A DNA stretch of 64,000 bases from Neodiprion pinetum. Its lineage: Eukaryota; Arthropoda; Insecta; Hymenoptera; Diprionidae. The notes under the pieces were generated by a model, which had not been told where the DNA came from, made no database searches, and saw nothing but the letters and a program-made list of their open reading frames with translations. A program made the translations under genes and the position numbers. The DNA lies in assembly GCF_021155775.2 (NCBI RefSeq), contig NC_060236.1, positions 24,380,238-24,444,237 of the forward strand, given 5' to 3'. Positions 35,910 through 49,910 of the stretch are shown here, one piece after another. The first letter of the stretch is position 1; each line of letters starts with the position of its first letter.

Positions 35910-38900
35910 CGAGGGGGGAGAAGAGACGTCTAGAAATGTCTCTGACGTGATATTGATTGATGCTTTACTCCTTTGCTTCCCAATCTAGTTCCGCTTCACT
36001 TTTTCCTCTTTTTTCTAACCCTATTTCTCCTTCTTTCCTCCCGATTCAACGTATGCGAAGCGTCTCATACCCACATCTAGATATTCCACCATATACGTCT
36101 ATCAGCGAGAGAAACATCGTTCACAAGACGAATGTTCACCTGCCTGATTCGAAATCAGGACGTGTAAAACTAAAAATGAATTTTGATGAGTGAAAACACT
36201 TTTTCGTACGATAATACTTCATCTCTCTTACTTGCTGTCAGTTCAAATCAACTATTATGTAGACTGTAAAAAAAATGTTGATAATATTTTCGTAGGAATT
36301 TTCTTTATATGATTTAAAGTACGAAAATTTCCATCTCAGTCTTTTTCCTCGTGCGATATTGATGAAAAAGTCTGTTTTTTCGTGTGAATTTCGAGTAAAA
36401 TTTCATAAGTCCTGATGTGAAATCCACTTTTTTCACATAAATTCCAGCTTAAAATGACGCTTGGTACCTTTTTTTTTTTTTTCTTTTCTCTTTCAGAACG
36501 CACGAGTCAGGTAAAATAGCTCCAGCAGTATGTGAACATTTACAGTCGTGAACAGTGGAAAAGAACGGACAGTTTTAAGGTGGGGGCATCGAGTGGTTAA
36601 TCAGATTGATTCTGGCTGTTGGACCGTGAGATTCGTCGTTTGTCGCGATTAATGTATCCAATTAACGACACGGCTGTAGGTAGACAAAGAAAAGCCTATT
36701 ACCGGAGGGAATTGACTATACTTGGTTCACCAATTCTACTCCCTGAGCATGATACTATATTGACGTAAATAATTGGGCGAAAGAGATCGAAGCGGAAAAG
36801 AAAGAGGGGAACGAAGGTCTGTCAGTGTTACAGGAGTTATACAAACGGATTTACGTCATACCTTGTATAACGTGTAATACTTTCTCACGGGCTTGTATTT
36901 TTCTTTTCTTCTTTCTCCTTTTTTTCGCCAGGCTGACTGCCTCACATTTTCTTCATTGCAGAGCGGCTTGCCGAATCAAATCCGTACGAAAAATCGCTAT
37001 TTGAAATTAGAAACTTTATTCACGAAATCATATCGATCTATGTGAGAATAATATTTTTGGAATTTCCGTTCCTGAGGTTGTCAATTTACTTTCGAATTAA
37101 CTTGGACTTGATTTCTTTAATTAAAAAAAAAGTTTCTCTGCGGAATTCACGAAACTTTGACAGATTTGATTTCGAGGATTTCATTATCATCCCTGATTAT
37201 CGTTCTTAGGAACGATGAAAATCGACCGATTGAGTGTCTGGTTTCAAAGACTCGACCAGCTTCTTTTCAGAGTTCCCTTAGCTTAATGCCAATGCTGCTT
37301 AATGAATCCATAAAAATTACACAGTCGTTGAGCCTGAAATGAAAAACGAGTAAAAAGTTTGAAGTTCGCGGAAGACTAACGGCACTGTGAAAAATCGATG
37401 CGCAGAGTGATCAGAAAAATGAGTGAAATATGCGCCGAGCTATGCAACGGCTCTACCGTACAGGTTATTTTGGCCCTCGTCCAGATCAACGACCGAAAAC
37501 AAACCGGGCAAATATGCTCCTCTGCAGGGTCCAATGTAGCGGAGAAATTTACCCGGAATTTTAATGGTACTAAGAATACAACCGGATCCACGTCGTCCAG
37601 CGAGATTTCCAACCGCTCGTAAACGTTCTCCACTTTTTTCGCTAGCTGTTTTACTATTTTCTTCGGCTGGCAAGCTCAAATAGTCACTTTTAAGATTGAA
37701 AAGATTGGAAAGATTGGAAGAACTTGAAAGATTGAGATTTCAAATGAGCAAATTCGTTTTCCCATTTTCGATTATCCAAAGTTGTTGCGAATCAAACAAG
37801 TAAGCAAATTTTTTTTTCGAACATTTCGTTGATACCGTTTGACGAAATTTGTTTCTCGTTTTTAACCCATCGTAAATTGTGGCTTATCTTCTGCGAATGG
37901 AGTACGACTCTTTTAGCACTCGCATGAAACCGAGCAGCTATTTGAAGGCTTTGAAACGATTCTTGGGCTTCTGACTACCGATGACAGAAAGAATCTGAGG
38001 GCTGCAGCCACGGCTATTAATGTCCTTCGTTGGTAGCTGGTGGGTAGCTAGGCGTAGTATAAATCAGCGACGGAAAGGCGGGCTTAATTAAGACACGTTA
38101 CAGGGTGACGCTTCGTATACAGAATGATCACTTCACTTAATATAACGCTGGTGACGAACTCGCTGGTTGTGAAAAATGGGTAATATGTAGAGTCGAATGA
38201 ATGTCTCTGCAAGCCTTGACAAGTATCTGTACAATGTTCCTTTCCAACGTCTTATTTTCATTGACCGTAAGTGTTTTTCAATTAACAGAGTGAATCGATT
38301 ATCGAGGAATGCCTTGAATAATTGTCAAATCAAATTTCATCCAAAATTTCCGCCCGCTATTTTAATGGTATAAATTTTGAATCGGCTACGACTGGCTCGA
38401 GTCGATATTTCACCCGTCAACCTTCCTTGCAATCGCCATTCGTATAAGCTTGCAGAGTTACCTATTCAATCTTGATCGGAGGAATTATCTTCACAATTAT
38501 CGGCTTCGTCATCATCGAACGGTAAAGCCTCTCTGCGCCAGCATAGATAGGAACCTGCTTCTATTAATCGAGTTGAATTATTGCGCGACACGCCCAACGC
38601 TGAAGCAATGCAGATATACGCGTTTTGAATTTGACGTAACAATCACCTTTGGTACTCTGTGGCTTGAACCGAGTTGGATATTTGCATTAACGTAAATTAT
38701 TCCATGGAATCAGGGATACTTCATCGGTAGATAGCTATCTCAACTATATAAATATCGAAAGTCTAATGACAATGCAAAAATGTTTTGTTGCCATGCCAGG
38801 AGTCAGTTCGATTCTAGATTTCCTGGCCTTAAATTGCTCAGTTTTTCACCAGGAGAAGTATTTTCACAACCGTCGATCAGTTATCAGTTTGTTTGAAGAT

Positions 38901-41083
38901 TTCAGTTCGTGTCCCACCGCTGCCACCAATTTTCGTAGTGAGGAATTCGACGTTCTTAGTAATTACAAAATTCGGTTCTACGCAAAATCAGATTGACAAA
39001 ATTCAGCTTTATCATTCGTGAATTATTCTCATGTACAGAGTATCATTTTTATAAATAATTCTCAAAAGGCGATGAAACGGTCCAAAATGAGAGCGTCGAA
39101 AATACGGCGAACGATACTTGATCAAATCTAACGTGACGAAAGATTCATATTCTTCTTTTATCAAACCCACTCTTTTTGTACTTTTATTTTCCCCATGTAA
39201 GAACATAATATGTACACTGACAGCACTGAGTGGTTGAACGGTTGTGTGCATCGGGGATGGAAAGAGGCACAAGACGGGTGGGTAGCTAGATATCCACCTC
39301 AAGAGCCGCTTTCTGCGAGTGAATAGGCGAATGGAAAAGGACCTACGAGGTTGGGAAGGCTGCATAAGCGTAGGTGAAAGAAGGAAGAAACGAGATACGT
39401 GTAGGGACGACGACGTCGCCAGGGAAATCACCGCGCGTTACACGCCGACGGAACAGTCTTTGTACTCGGCGCCTGAAACTCTTTCGTTCCTTTTTTCGAT
39501 GACCGAGGAAAACTGTCGCGTGGAATTCAACCAATGTGCTTGCGTTTGTACAATCGTATTTTATCGGCGTGGCTACGCCGTGAGATTATCGATCGATCGC
39601 AAATCCCAGACCACGTGACGTGATCCATGAAAGCGATGCTGATACTTTAAAGGCTATTGGTTTTGCGTTATGTCCGTCTCGTGTGAGAAATTTTTTTTTT
39701 TTACCAACAGAAACTTGGGTTTTGTGTTTAACGAGGGGTATTCTTGGGAGATTTTTGTTTCAAGTTAGTATTTAGAAGTACGATGGATTGTGAAAAGTGT
39801 AAAGAAATCTATCGAAAGCGGAAAAGTGTGAAACTAATTTGTTTCAAAGTTCGTAGTTTGTGTGCCGAAACTCGGTGAATCGAATGTAAACGGTATGGAG
39901 TTGAAATATTCGTTTGATCAATTTCTTCATGAACAAAATTTGCGGTTTATCGCACAAGTTCTTGCTCCCAATCTTGTCAAACTAGAATTCCATGACTTTG
40001 ACCATGATGGATTATTATCAAAGGCTTGCGAGTCACAAGTAGTAATGTTTTTGCAATAATTCTCTTCTCCAGATAATTCAGTTTCTAATCATGATTCGGA
40101 TACAGACAGCATACGTGTGCAATCGGCACTCCACGTTAACATCCACGTTGTTGATAGCTGTAAATTGATACTATAATACTAGAAGTGATTTTATTCTACT
40201 TTTTGAATTTACGACGATCGTTCTACCAGCAGCCAATCTCTCAACGCTTTCCTCACTGCGGAAAAAAAAACAAAAAAAGAAAGAAGAACACTGCAATATG
40301 CACTGTGGGGAAAAGTTGGTTATATATAATAGTTTTTCTCGACTACCGATGGCGACACTTGAAATAAAATTTATCGCAGTTGCTGCTGTCGACATAAATA
40401 ATTGGGGTTTTCATCCCTTTCCAAACGCATTGCATTATAGGATGGCAACCCCTCGGTCAAAGACCCTCAAGCTTTGGATATTTATTGAAAATTGACGTTT
40501 TTCTTTTTTTTTTTTTTCAACTACTACTTCCGTATCCGGACGTCATCATGGCCGCAGATTATAAAAAACTTGAAAATCTCGGATATGTCAGGAAATTTCC
40601 TTGACCGATTGGACAAAGCTATTTTGTACAGCTGCCTGCAGATACGTCGCGTCAAATCAATTGAACAGACCGTCTTAAAGTGGATTACGATGTCAGTCAG
40701 GATCTGTAACGTTGTTCTTTCCCAGGGATAATATCGCCAATGTATGAGAATTCGACATTCGTCAGTTTTCAATCGCTCGAATTCTTTCTATTTTTCTCTA
40801 ATATAGTATAAAAGATGAACTTTGCGAGAGAAAAAAAAAAAGAAAGAAAAAACAACTCAAAAGAAGCTAGGTGCTGCTGTTTCGCACTCTACGCGTAACA
40901 CGGAACAGAGAGCCAGATCCCCGCAACAACGCGTCGTGATTCCGAAACGTCGTATAAATTTCGAGATGGAAAAAAGACGCGGGGATCGAGCCACGAGTTG
41001 GGGATGAAAGGGCGGCGGAGGGTAAAAATCACTGTGTCAAGGGGACGAATTCTGGACCAACAGTCCCGGGCATCTACCTACCC

Positions 41084-41113
41084 ACCTTCCTACCTTCCTA
41101 CCTTCCTACCTTA
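41084..41113. repeat. CCTTCCTA tandem repeat
   Basis: An 8-bp unit is repeated about 3.5 times. It is followed 90 bp later by a CT-rich microsatellite. Confidence 0.85.
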
Positions 41114-41200
41114 CTGCCTACCGGTTCACTGGCTCTATTGCTCGTTCGCTGACTAGCTAGCTGACTGCCTCGCTAGCTTCCTCGCTCCTCGGGTTGGATC

Positions 41201-41256
41201 CTCTCTCTCCTTCTTTCTCTTCCCCTCTCTCTCTCTCTCTATCTCTCTCTCTCTTT
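41201..41256. repeat. CT-rich microsatellite
   Basis: Interrupted (CT)n over about 55 bases. It creates a Ser/Leu-rich frame (41194-41589) that should not be read as a gene. Confidence 0.9.
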
Positions 41257-42766
41257 TATATCCTTCTCTCTCACCATCCGCCGGGACAAAGGCGGACGTG
41301 CTCGGTCCACGGTTCACCAAACATCGTTTGTTCTTTCCGACCCGCTGACCCGTGCAATCTTTTCACAAATCCGGACTACACCATCACGTCCACGCCGCAT
41401 CGTACCGTCCGGTTTACCTCGTCGACGGGAATTCGACGATGGAAACGGCATCGAGACTCGGATTTCTGCGAGCCGATTATTTCTAGACGGATTTTTATTC
41501 CGCAACGTATCGTCTATGGGAGCTTTATTCGGCTGACCGATCGACACCTTCTCGCCAAAGCGTATCTACTTCGAAAATGGAAAGTTTGAAAGGAATGGAA
41601 ATATATACGTGAAATTTTGAGGAATATTTGATCGAAATAATTCACATCCCTCGCCAAATTTATCCTTAACTTTGGGGGTGAATTCGCATAGTTGGAGGTT
41701 TCTTCTGAAAGGGATCCTTCTAACTTATTTTCATACAATTGATTGTAAATCGATGCTTTTCTTTCACCCTGGATCGATTCTGTCTCTGATCTGCTTTTTT
41801 TTTCTGATGATTAGATGATTAGTTCGCTTCTTCGTCTTACGGTCGTTTTCGATCGTAATACATATGATTAAACTTTGTAAAAATCTTCTCAGACGTATAA
41901 TAATTTTGTATATTCTGTTTCCAATGATCAACAAACCTCCAGGTATCAAAAAATTGTTAAGGATTAAATTTTCAGTTTGCAACAGAAATAATGTTAAATT
42001 TGTCTCGGAAAAGGATTATTGTATAATACAAACCGAATGAAAAAGTTTGCGCCTATCTTGTTCTGAAATACCGAATGAGTTGATTTTTGGTGTTGGTAAA
42101 TTTATTAGATGCAGTCTTGGCAATGAAAATAGAAATTTTATAAAAAATTGTCCACTTTAGAATCTTTAAATTACATATGCTTGGAAAGTCTGCAATTTTT
42201 GCCTAATAATTATTATTGCCATGGCGTTTGATTGAAAAACATGTGGAAAAACATATTAGTGACAAAAAAAAAAAAAATCATCCACTAATTAATCCACTGC
42301 TCTTAGAGTAAGTCTGAAAAAAGTAGTTCAAAAAGTTTGAAGAATTCCAAAAATCATGAAATTGGATGAATTTTGTACACAATAATAAAAAAAATAAGTA
42401 TCGAACACTTAAATGATGAAAAAATTTTCACGTGTTTTCTCATTTCACAAAATCGATGAATTTTCTCATGCGTTACGACCTTAAACATTCTTCGACTATG
42501 TTAGCCACCGATTTTACTCGAATCATTTGATAACCTCGCGATTTAATAATCAGCGTTCGTTTAAGTTTCCTACCCGATAAACAAGCTTCCGCAATTCCGG
42601 CTGTCTGTGGCCCGATTCTGCGAATGCTTATTATTCAATACGTATCGATATATGACTGGATGCTGCTGCATCGATGCATCTATACGTGTTGTTCGGTGTT
42701 GCAGCCGCAAGCTGCGCTCGCGCGACGCCCGATGAATATATTCTTGATTTCACGAATTGTATTCAC

Positions 42767-42787
42767 ATATATATATATATATATATA
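42767..42787. repeat. (AT)n microsatellite
   Basis: About ten AT units with further TATA and TGCATG words downstream. Confidence 0.95.
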
Positions 42788-44142
42788 CTCGTATATGCAT
42801 GTTATATGTACACAACGTGTATGCGCATGCATGTATGGATAGATGCACAGAGAGCAGGCCTCGTTTCCAAACGTATGGATTATTCAACCCTGCAGATTAC
42901 CGCGACACAACTGTCCCATCGAAATGCATTAACCTTAATAATTGATACCTGCACTCCGAGCCGCTGCCTGTCATAATTGGCGTTAATGAATTACCGATAA
43001 CATTTCTCATCTTCTATCCGTAATGCGCTTCTTATTGAGACACTTTGGATACAAAAATAGACTCAGAATAAACCAAAGAGCCTTTATCGTGCCGAAATCC
43101 ATTGATTGCTTAAAAGCAAATGCGTTGGACTTCGAAATTTTTGGTATTTAAACATGTGCAAATATCGTAAACATCTACCAGACAAACAATTACTTTGCAT
43201 GTATAAGGGTACCCAATGTTTTGTAGGTAGATGTAGTAATTTTATTAAATCATAGTAAATTCATCGTTATCTCGTTGTCAGATCTAAAAACGTAGTCACC
43301 TTAATTTCAAAGAATAAGACATATTTTGAGTCAGCATCCGGCAGGTGAAAAGACTGGAATCATTTGTTCACCCTGCAGCTTGAAGCGTCGCAATTGGCAT
43401 GATGAATTTCAATTTATCTCACTGCGAAACGCGAAATCAGTAGAGAGGATCGTTGCGGCTGCGTTCGAGCAGCGGTTAAATCTGTCCGCTTTGTGACAGC
43501 TTTAGACACTGAAGTGTTTGAAACAAAAACGAAAAAATAAAAAAAGAATCGTGTAAAATAAAAGGTACTAGCGTCCGATATAACGGGGCTTAAAATAAAG
43601 TAAAAAACGGTTGAAACTGCAGTTGAAATGTTTCAAAGGGAACACACTACACTCGCGAATTAAAACGCGAATAATTAGTCACTCAGCTTGAAAACCAAGT
43701 GACCTGAATGACGATCGTTATTCATGCGATTTAAGGATCAAACGAACGGAATTTTGCGGTATCGACAGATTTTGTTTCTTTATTCGTACAAATGTGCCTC
43801 CGGCGATTGTGAATAATTCGGTCAAACTTGCGTTACGCAATGCAGATGATTAATTTCTATAACCACGTATACGAGGTGAAATTTTTTCATGCAAACCGAT
43901 TACGCGATTAGACAATATTCACAATGCACGGGTCGTCATGTCAGGAAGTTTAATCTAATTAGTTTACAGTAATTATTGCTCAAACGCGTGGCCGGAATAT
44001 TTGGAGAGCCCGCGCGTATCTCTTCCTCTCTTAAATAACAATAATTGTAAATCATAATGATCGTATCACGCTATTACGCTAAACTGCGCACAATCAAACA
44101 TATTAGCGTCGAATGCATATTCGGAATCCGATTATCATCCGA

Positions 44143-44240
44143 CGCTGCTTTTGCTGCTGCTGCTGCTGTCGATGCTGCCGGTGATGGTGACGGTGGTGGT
44201 GGTGGTGGTGCTGCTTCTGCTTCTGCTTCTGCTTTTGCTG
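44143..44240. repeat. Compound GCT / GGT / TTC-TGC trinucleotide-rich repeat
   Basis: GCT triplets, then GGT triplets, then CTTCTG units over about 100 bases. In frame they give poly-Ala/Gly or poly-Leu. No conserved sequence flanks them, so I treat the stretch as a simple repeat and not an exon. Confidence 0.85.
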
Positions 44241-46792
44241 TTACTGATGAGAATCATTGACGCTGCAGTTGCTGCAGCGGGGCTCGCAATGAATGCATTC
44301 TATTTACCGCGGACACACAATCGACAGCTCGACCTATGCCTGTGCCGGCTGAACCTGTCCTACAGCTAGCTACCTTGTGATTAATTAAATATTTGCACCC
44401 CCGCTATCACCGATTGTCCCATTTGACAATATCGCGGTACCCGATACGTTCTGTTCTCTGATTTTACATCGCGATCTCCTGTCCATGGTTTGTGTCAAAG
44501 CTTCGATTCGAACGTGGTTTTTCCGCATCGTTTTAGCATATTACGGATCTGATTTAGTTGTTTCACAATCAACTAAAAATACACAAAGATATTAACTCGT
44601 TGATATGGAAATATAGATGGGAATAAACGTCGAGATTTTTTTTTTCTCATTCTGTAATTACTTATCGCGGTGCAAATTTTATCCCGAAAACTTGCATTCA
44701 GCGACGATAAATTGAATTCGCTGAAATATAACGCGCGGTTGATTTGCTATTTGCTGATGATTCGTTAATCGAATAATGTTTTAAATCGTACCTAATTTAA
44801 CAAGCGTTTGACTAAATCAGTTACACAGAATTTCAAATGCGAAATTAAAACATCGGAAAAATCAATAAACGATTAATTCATTAAATCAATATTTCAAGAT
44901 TACAAACAAACGGAACGTGAGCACAAATTTAAATGATAAAACGTTCGAAAAGTTTTTGACATTCTTTCAAAATTGGAACAAATAGGTACGAATATGTTCG
45001 AAGCATTTTAATAAAGCGTCATGTACAATTATTCAAACACTCGACGAAGTAGAAGAAAGAGTGCAAAGTTTCTGAAAGTTTTCTCAAATTCTCTGGAAAA
45101 AATATGTCATAACGTTCGAAGAATTCTGAAGCGCGGTTATTTTCGAAACATTTCATACGTAGAATGGAATATGCGCGAAACGAATTTGTCCGAAGTGTTG
45201 ATCGATCAAGCTGAATAAGAAAAACGAATTTTACGTAGTTCGAGTTCTTATAATGAACCAATTCCCATTAGTGATTTATCCAAGATGTACCAATGCGAGT
45301 TCTGTCTACAGATTTCGTTACCGACATTTTAACGACATTCAAGCCAAGACAGCAACCTTTTTTCCAGAACATTCGCGCAAAGTGTCGGTAACGGAATCTA
45401 CATATTCATCTCAAGGTAACCGTTTCGTGATTTCAAGTATCTATCTGACAATGAATTTCGTATCTTATTCGTCAAGATCTTAAGAGTCTTCGAGAAGCTT
45501 AGATCGATGAAAATTTGCAGGTACACTAAAATGTGAACTGACGAACAGTGTCCATACCGAGAGGTACCTTAAACTGGAAATTCGTTATTGCGCAAGGTTC
45601 TCAAATGTGTCGATGATAATGGCCGATAGACGTTTTAGGATATAAGCTGCATTTCCACGCTAATATTCATCGAACGATCCAGGAACAACGGGGCTATGTC
45701 TGCAATCGCGTTTCGCGGCTTCCGGATCAATCTCGTTACGTTCTGTCCGTTGTTCCAGGATGAGACAGACTCAACCTGGCGTAAGCAAAATCCCAATCAC
45801 CGTTACGTTACCTGTAACATGATTAGTTTCCTGCACTGGGTGCTGCTGCTGCTGTGTTTCCGGTGTAATACGACTATTGGCAGGTGCCATTAATTAACAA
45901 TAAGCCAATTCCGCAGGGCTGTAACTGTGTCGCAGAGCAGCGATCCACTCCCGCGGGTATTTAATGGCTGATTTTACTCTTTTGCGTTTTTTTAGTCGCC
46001 CCGCATTGCAACCAAATTATTATTACACCCGGGCACCGGCTGTTCTCTGAGTGTATCAGGTTGTTCTCATTTTATGAAACGAATGTAATCGCGGTGCTTC
46101 CAATAACCGAAATACACAGAAGTAACTGATTCATTTTTCGAATCCTCTGCGATTGAATTCCCTGTATATTCGGCATCTTGTTGAAACTATTAAACAAAGA
46201 AGGATAATTCGTATTAATCATTTCATATTCAATTCATATTATTTCGCATTTTATTTCCGATTTTTCATTCACACGTCTGAGCAGTTCGTGTTGCGCTTGT
46301 ATAAGATTCGGAGACATTAGATTGTCGACTAGATATGAAACGGAAACGAAGAATAAGACAGTATTTATTCATTTGTGTATTGATTTTTCATCTATTGTTC
46401 TGAATTTTTTCAGTCTTTATGATTTGTAACACTCTCATCTGGTTGCAGAGAAAATTTTCAACTAAATGCTAATAGAACCTTGTCACGATATCGATCAGTA
46501 CTGACAAATAGTGCACGAGTCAATGAATGTCACAAAAGAATCTTAACCGAACCTACCAACATTTTTCGTGTGTAAAAAAATTTGAATATAATTGACATTG
46601 TACATTATCTACATAACGTTAAATCTTTTTTGATCTCTTTTGATTTATAAAAAAGAAATTACGAAAAAATTTACACGTCCGACTTTCAGCAGCCTCGTCC
46701 ACACTATGAAAAGCAAGTCCATTCGATCTCTCTATATTCGAACTGTTACTTTATCATAAATATGCAATTGACTGTATGGCAAAATATTATTC

Positions 46793-46832
46793 TATAACTT
46801 AAATATTTTCTCTCTTATTCTTCCAGGTAAGT
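46793..46832 (+). promoter_or_regulatory. Candidate recursive splice site (ratchet point, zero-length exon)
   Basis: In order: a branch-site match TATAAC with A at 46797, an 19-base tract with 18 pyrimidines (46806-46824), CAG ending at 46826, and immediately GTAAGT at 46827-46832. A complete 3' splice site fused to a consensus 5' splice site with no exon between is the ratchet-point signature described for very long Drosophila introns. It lies 40.5 kb inside the putative intron on the same strand as the gene. Splicing to it would remove the first 40.5 kb and regenerate AAAG|GTAAGT, a better donor than the original. The sequence match is direct; use in vivo is inferred. Confidence 0.65.
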
Positions 46833-49773
46833 TACATCCCCTCACGGTTGAATGAATAAATGTCCGCTGTATCAGCCGGCGGTAGATCGTAGGGTACGAG
46901 ACGGAACGGTAGAGGATTTGGATTCAATAGGGTGTTCCAATGCCAGTATATACATACATATACACGCATGAAGTGAATAAGAAGAGTGAGTATGAAATCT
47001 ATATTTAACGGAGCAGAAAAGCTCCCTTTACCGTCGTTCAGCGCCTTGCCAGCTTCGACTCCTCAATGAATGGAAATAAATAAAACCAGTCCCGATTAGG
47101 GGTGGGGGGTGAAAATAGCGGAGCGTTGGGTGGCTTGGCGGTTAGGCAGAGGTGCCTTCAACGTACTTCGCACAGCCAGCGACCGCCAGGCGACGCTTTC
47201 CAAGATCGAATAAGAAAATGAGATTGATTCTCCTCTGTCAATAGAATCCGCCAAGATTCCAATATAGGTCGGTTGGTGGAATTGGTACGTTTCGAATTCG
47301 AACGGTAGGAATTTTAATACGTTTCAAATTCGAACCACCTGAGACGACGCGACTCGGTTCTCATCCAGCTCCAGCGGAGAAGAATAGCTACCCGAATAAA
47401 AAAAGATGTAGAGAATATTTCCTCTCTACGCACGATCGGTTCGTAATAGCTCACACACGGTCGCTGAGTTCGTTTCTCTCCTGAATCATGAACATTCGTT
47501 TCCTCAATATATACTTGACATCGTGCAATCGCAGCTTGGTTACTGGTCAGCCATAGTTTAAATCTCGAAACCATTTCCCACAGCTGCCAAATACTTGGAG
47601 TGTGACATCGGTTACATTTCTACCGAAATGATCAAGTGGTAAAATATTTCGAACTCTTGAAGTGGCTTTCCGTGACTTTCGATAGTAACTACCATTATGG
47701 AAGTGCATTAAGAATGGAGTGTAATTCAAAAAATTCAAGCCCACGTGCATTTTTGTATACCAACGTAGAGTTTGTTACCCTGGATGGAGATCGTACAACT
47801 TTTATAACATACGAATGAACTTGAAACTATATCCTCAAAGTTACCTGAACATTTCGAGTTCTCTTACTGGCTTTCGGTTCCAAGTGCATACTACTGGAAA
47901 AATACGAGTTCGCGTATATTGTCGATTGAATGACTCTTCACTATCTATTAACCGATTTCCAGTGTATATACACTGATGTTTTTCCAACGGTATACTCGTG
48001 ACTGAATCATATTTGAAGAGCAGAGTACGATGCTACCGATACTAGGACAGACGATATGCTCTTAGCATTTTCCTCTTCAGAAAAAACTTGATGTAATTGA
48101 GAAGAAGATCTATCATTTAGTGTAAACTTATCCTGCACTGACTTTGAAAGTGATGGAAAGCCTCACGGTCGCGTCTACGCCGGATAGTGAAGTTCCGAGG
48201 GAAGTGGAGGATCCCTAAGGTCCTTCGGGTACTGTGAGGTCCTCTTTTCCGCCTCCCTTTCTCCGGGTATTTGCTTGTAGAAGGGGTCGCGTATTAGTTA
48301 GTGTAGTTGGGGGGTTTTGGCTGCGGCGCAGCTGCGGTGAGCAGCCCCGAACCAATTACAAAGAACGGCTGCGTTTCCCCGGTAATAAAGCCTAATAATC
48401 CCGATGCAGCTATGGCTCCCAGAACTTTGAAACCGCTTCGCTAATGAGCGCGTCTCAATTAATACCTTCCCTCTGGTGCACGGGGTATTGGTCATCTAAT
48501 TGATCGAGCCCTATATCACTCCTTTTTGTATTCAACAAGGCGGTGCTACAAGTTGGACGATGAAAAGAGAAGACGGGCTGGGTAAAAGGTCTTGGAGTAA
48601 TTTGTAGTTTCGCAGTGTTTCGTATAACAGGTATCGAAGTTCTTGAAGACCAAGTGTTGAAAACTTTTTGTAAGTTATTGTTAAAAAGGTGGAAAGTACT
48701 GAATCGCAAAAGATTATCAAGACAGCTTTAGATCAGTTTCTGCCATGCTCGTGACGTTAGAACCGGACCTTAGAAAGGTTCGAAATTCATTCCATTACAC
48801 TTTACTAATATTCGTTTTATACGTGATCTTTAGATCCGGATATTTTATCATATTTTTGGAAAAGGTGGTTTGCAGTGAGAATAAACAAACTGAACATTGT
48901 GCTCAATTTGGTTAAATTTCATGGGAAGTGAATAGAAATTGTCGCAAAAATGTTCAAAATTAGAGGTCTCACAATTTTGGAGTGAAAATTTATATTTTCG
49001 TTTGCGTTGGACATACACTCTTGCGGTAGTAATAGTAATGATGAGCAATAAAATTGAGATCCTTAGGATTAAAAGAATTCATTGACTATCAGTAAAATTA
49101 CAGCAAAAATTGTACAAATAAATTCTTAGAATACCATAATTTTTTTAAATTGCATTTTTATCCGTCACTTGATATATTTTCTATGTATAAAAACTGACTA
49201 GCAAGAAAATGTGGTGTTTGAAATATTTGAAAACGTTGACAGCAAAAATTTCCGATCGTTAAATGTGCTTTCAAGTTTCTAAAACGACCAACATTTCAAT
49301 CAAGGTAGCTTTTAAAAATTAGTAATACGGATTGAAAAATGGAGTATTTCCCGCTACTTAGTGCCCGGATCGTGAAAAAGATCGCGGAAGAAGCAGAGCC
49401 GTATCGGAGGTTAAAAATATCTTCTATGTCGGTCGAGCAGATCCCTAGAGAGCTTAGCGAGCCGGTGAGAGTAGGACGAAGAAAACTGGTGCCGGCAGCT
49501 GCTCGGGCTTTGTGATGTGCAGCCTCGGGGACCCGTAGGCATAACGTGTATCAGTGCATTCCCGTGACACCGATACAAAATACTTATAGGATAGGATTTT
49601 CTTGCCAGCTGACTCAAACCGATTTAACCGATCGTCGTCGATTGGCGACATCAATCACTATATACACCGGCTCCTTCGAACCCCCGACGCGTTTATCAAT
49701 CACCGATATCCGAGATCAGCTTCTTTGCGCTGCTGGCAGCTAGTGGAGGAGAAGAGCATCGTCGACATCGCGT

Positions 49774-49807
49774 TCCTCCTCCTCCTCCTCCTCCTCCTCC
49801 TCCTCCT
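49774..49807. repeat. (TCC)n microsatellite
   Basis: About eleven TCC/CTC units. The minus strand reads as poly-Glu. Confidence 0.95.
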
Positions 49808-49909
49808 TCATCCCTATCCTTGCTCGCTGACTCCGAGAGTGGGTATCAATTGCCCTGCTGTTAACGGACCCTCGGCAAAAACTGTGTCGGGTGAAAAGTA
49901 CAGCATGGC

Positions 49910-49910
<1 letters not shown>

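Larger units (their letters stand above)
29950..46785. other. Intron segment, no supported gene
   Basis: Non-coding stretch with A-rich tracts (31306-31350), a GGT/GGC run (32600-32639), CCAG tandem (34223-34242), (GA)n at 35889-35909, CCTTCCTA tandem (41084-41113), CT-rich run (41201-41256), (AT)n (42767-42787) and GCT/GGT-rich triplets (44143-44240). Acceptor-like sites occur at 35576, 36496 and 36961; the last opens an 80-nt block in the right phase (see findings). No domain-bearing reading frame was seen. Confidence 0.45.

Noticed and set aside
36497..36510. 14-nt possible microexon between a strong acceptor (CTTTCAG) and CAG|GTAAAA
   Set aside because: Tiny AG...GT gaps after T-rich runs are frequent by chance, and nothing supports the four or five residues it would add.
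44057..44369. Poly-Ala/Gly and poly-Leu frames
   Set aside because: Produced entirely by GCT and GGT trinucleotide repeats in two frames, with no conserved flank.
45807..45890. Hydrophobic leader-like frame followed by GGCAG|GTGCCA
   Set aside because: The hydrophobic core is a CTG repeat and the donor is poor.
48770..48800. T-loop-like GGTTCGAAATTC, checked for a tRNA
   Set aside because: No matching T-stem, anticodon arm or acceptor stem around it. No tRNA found in the window.
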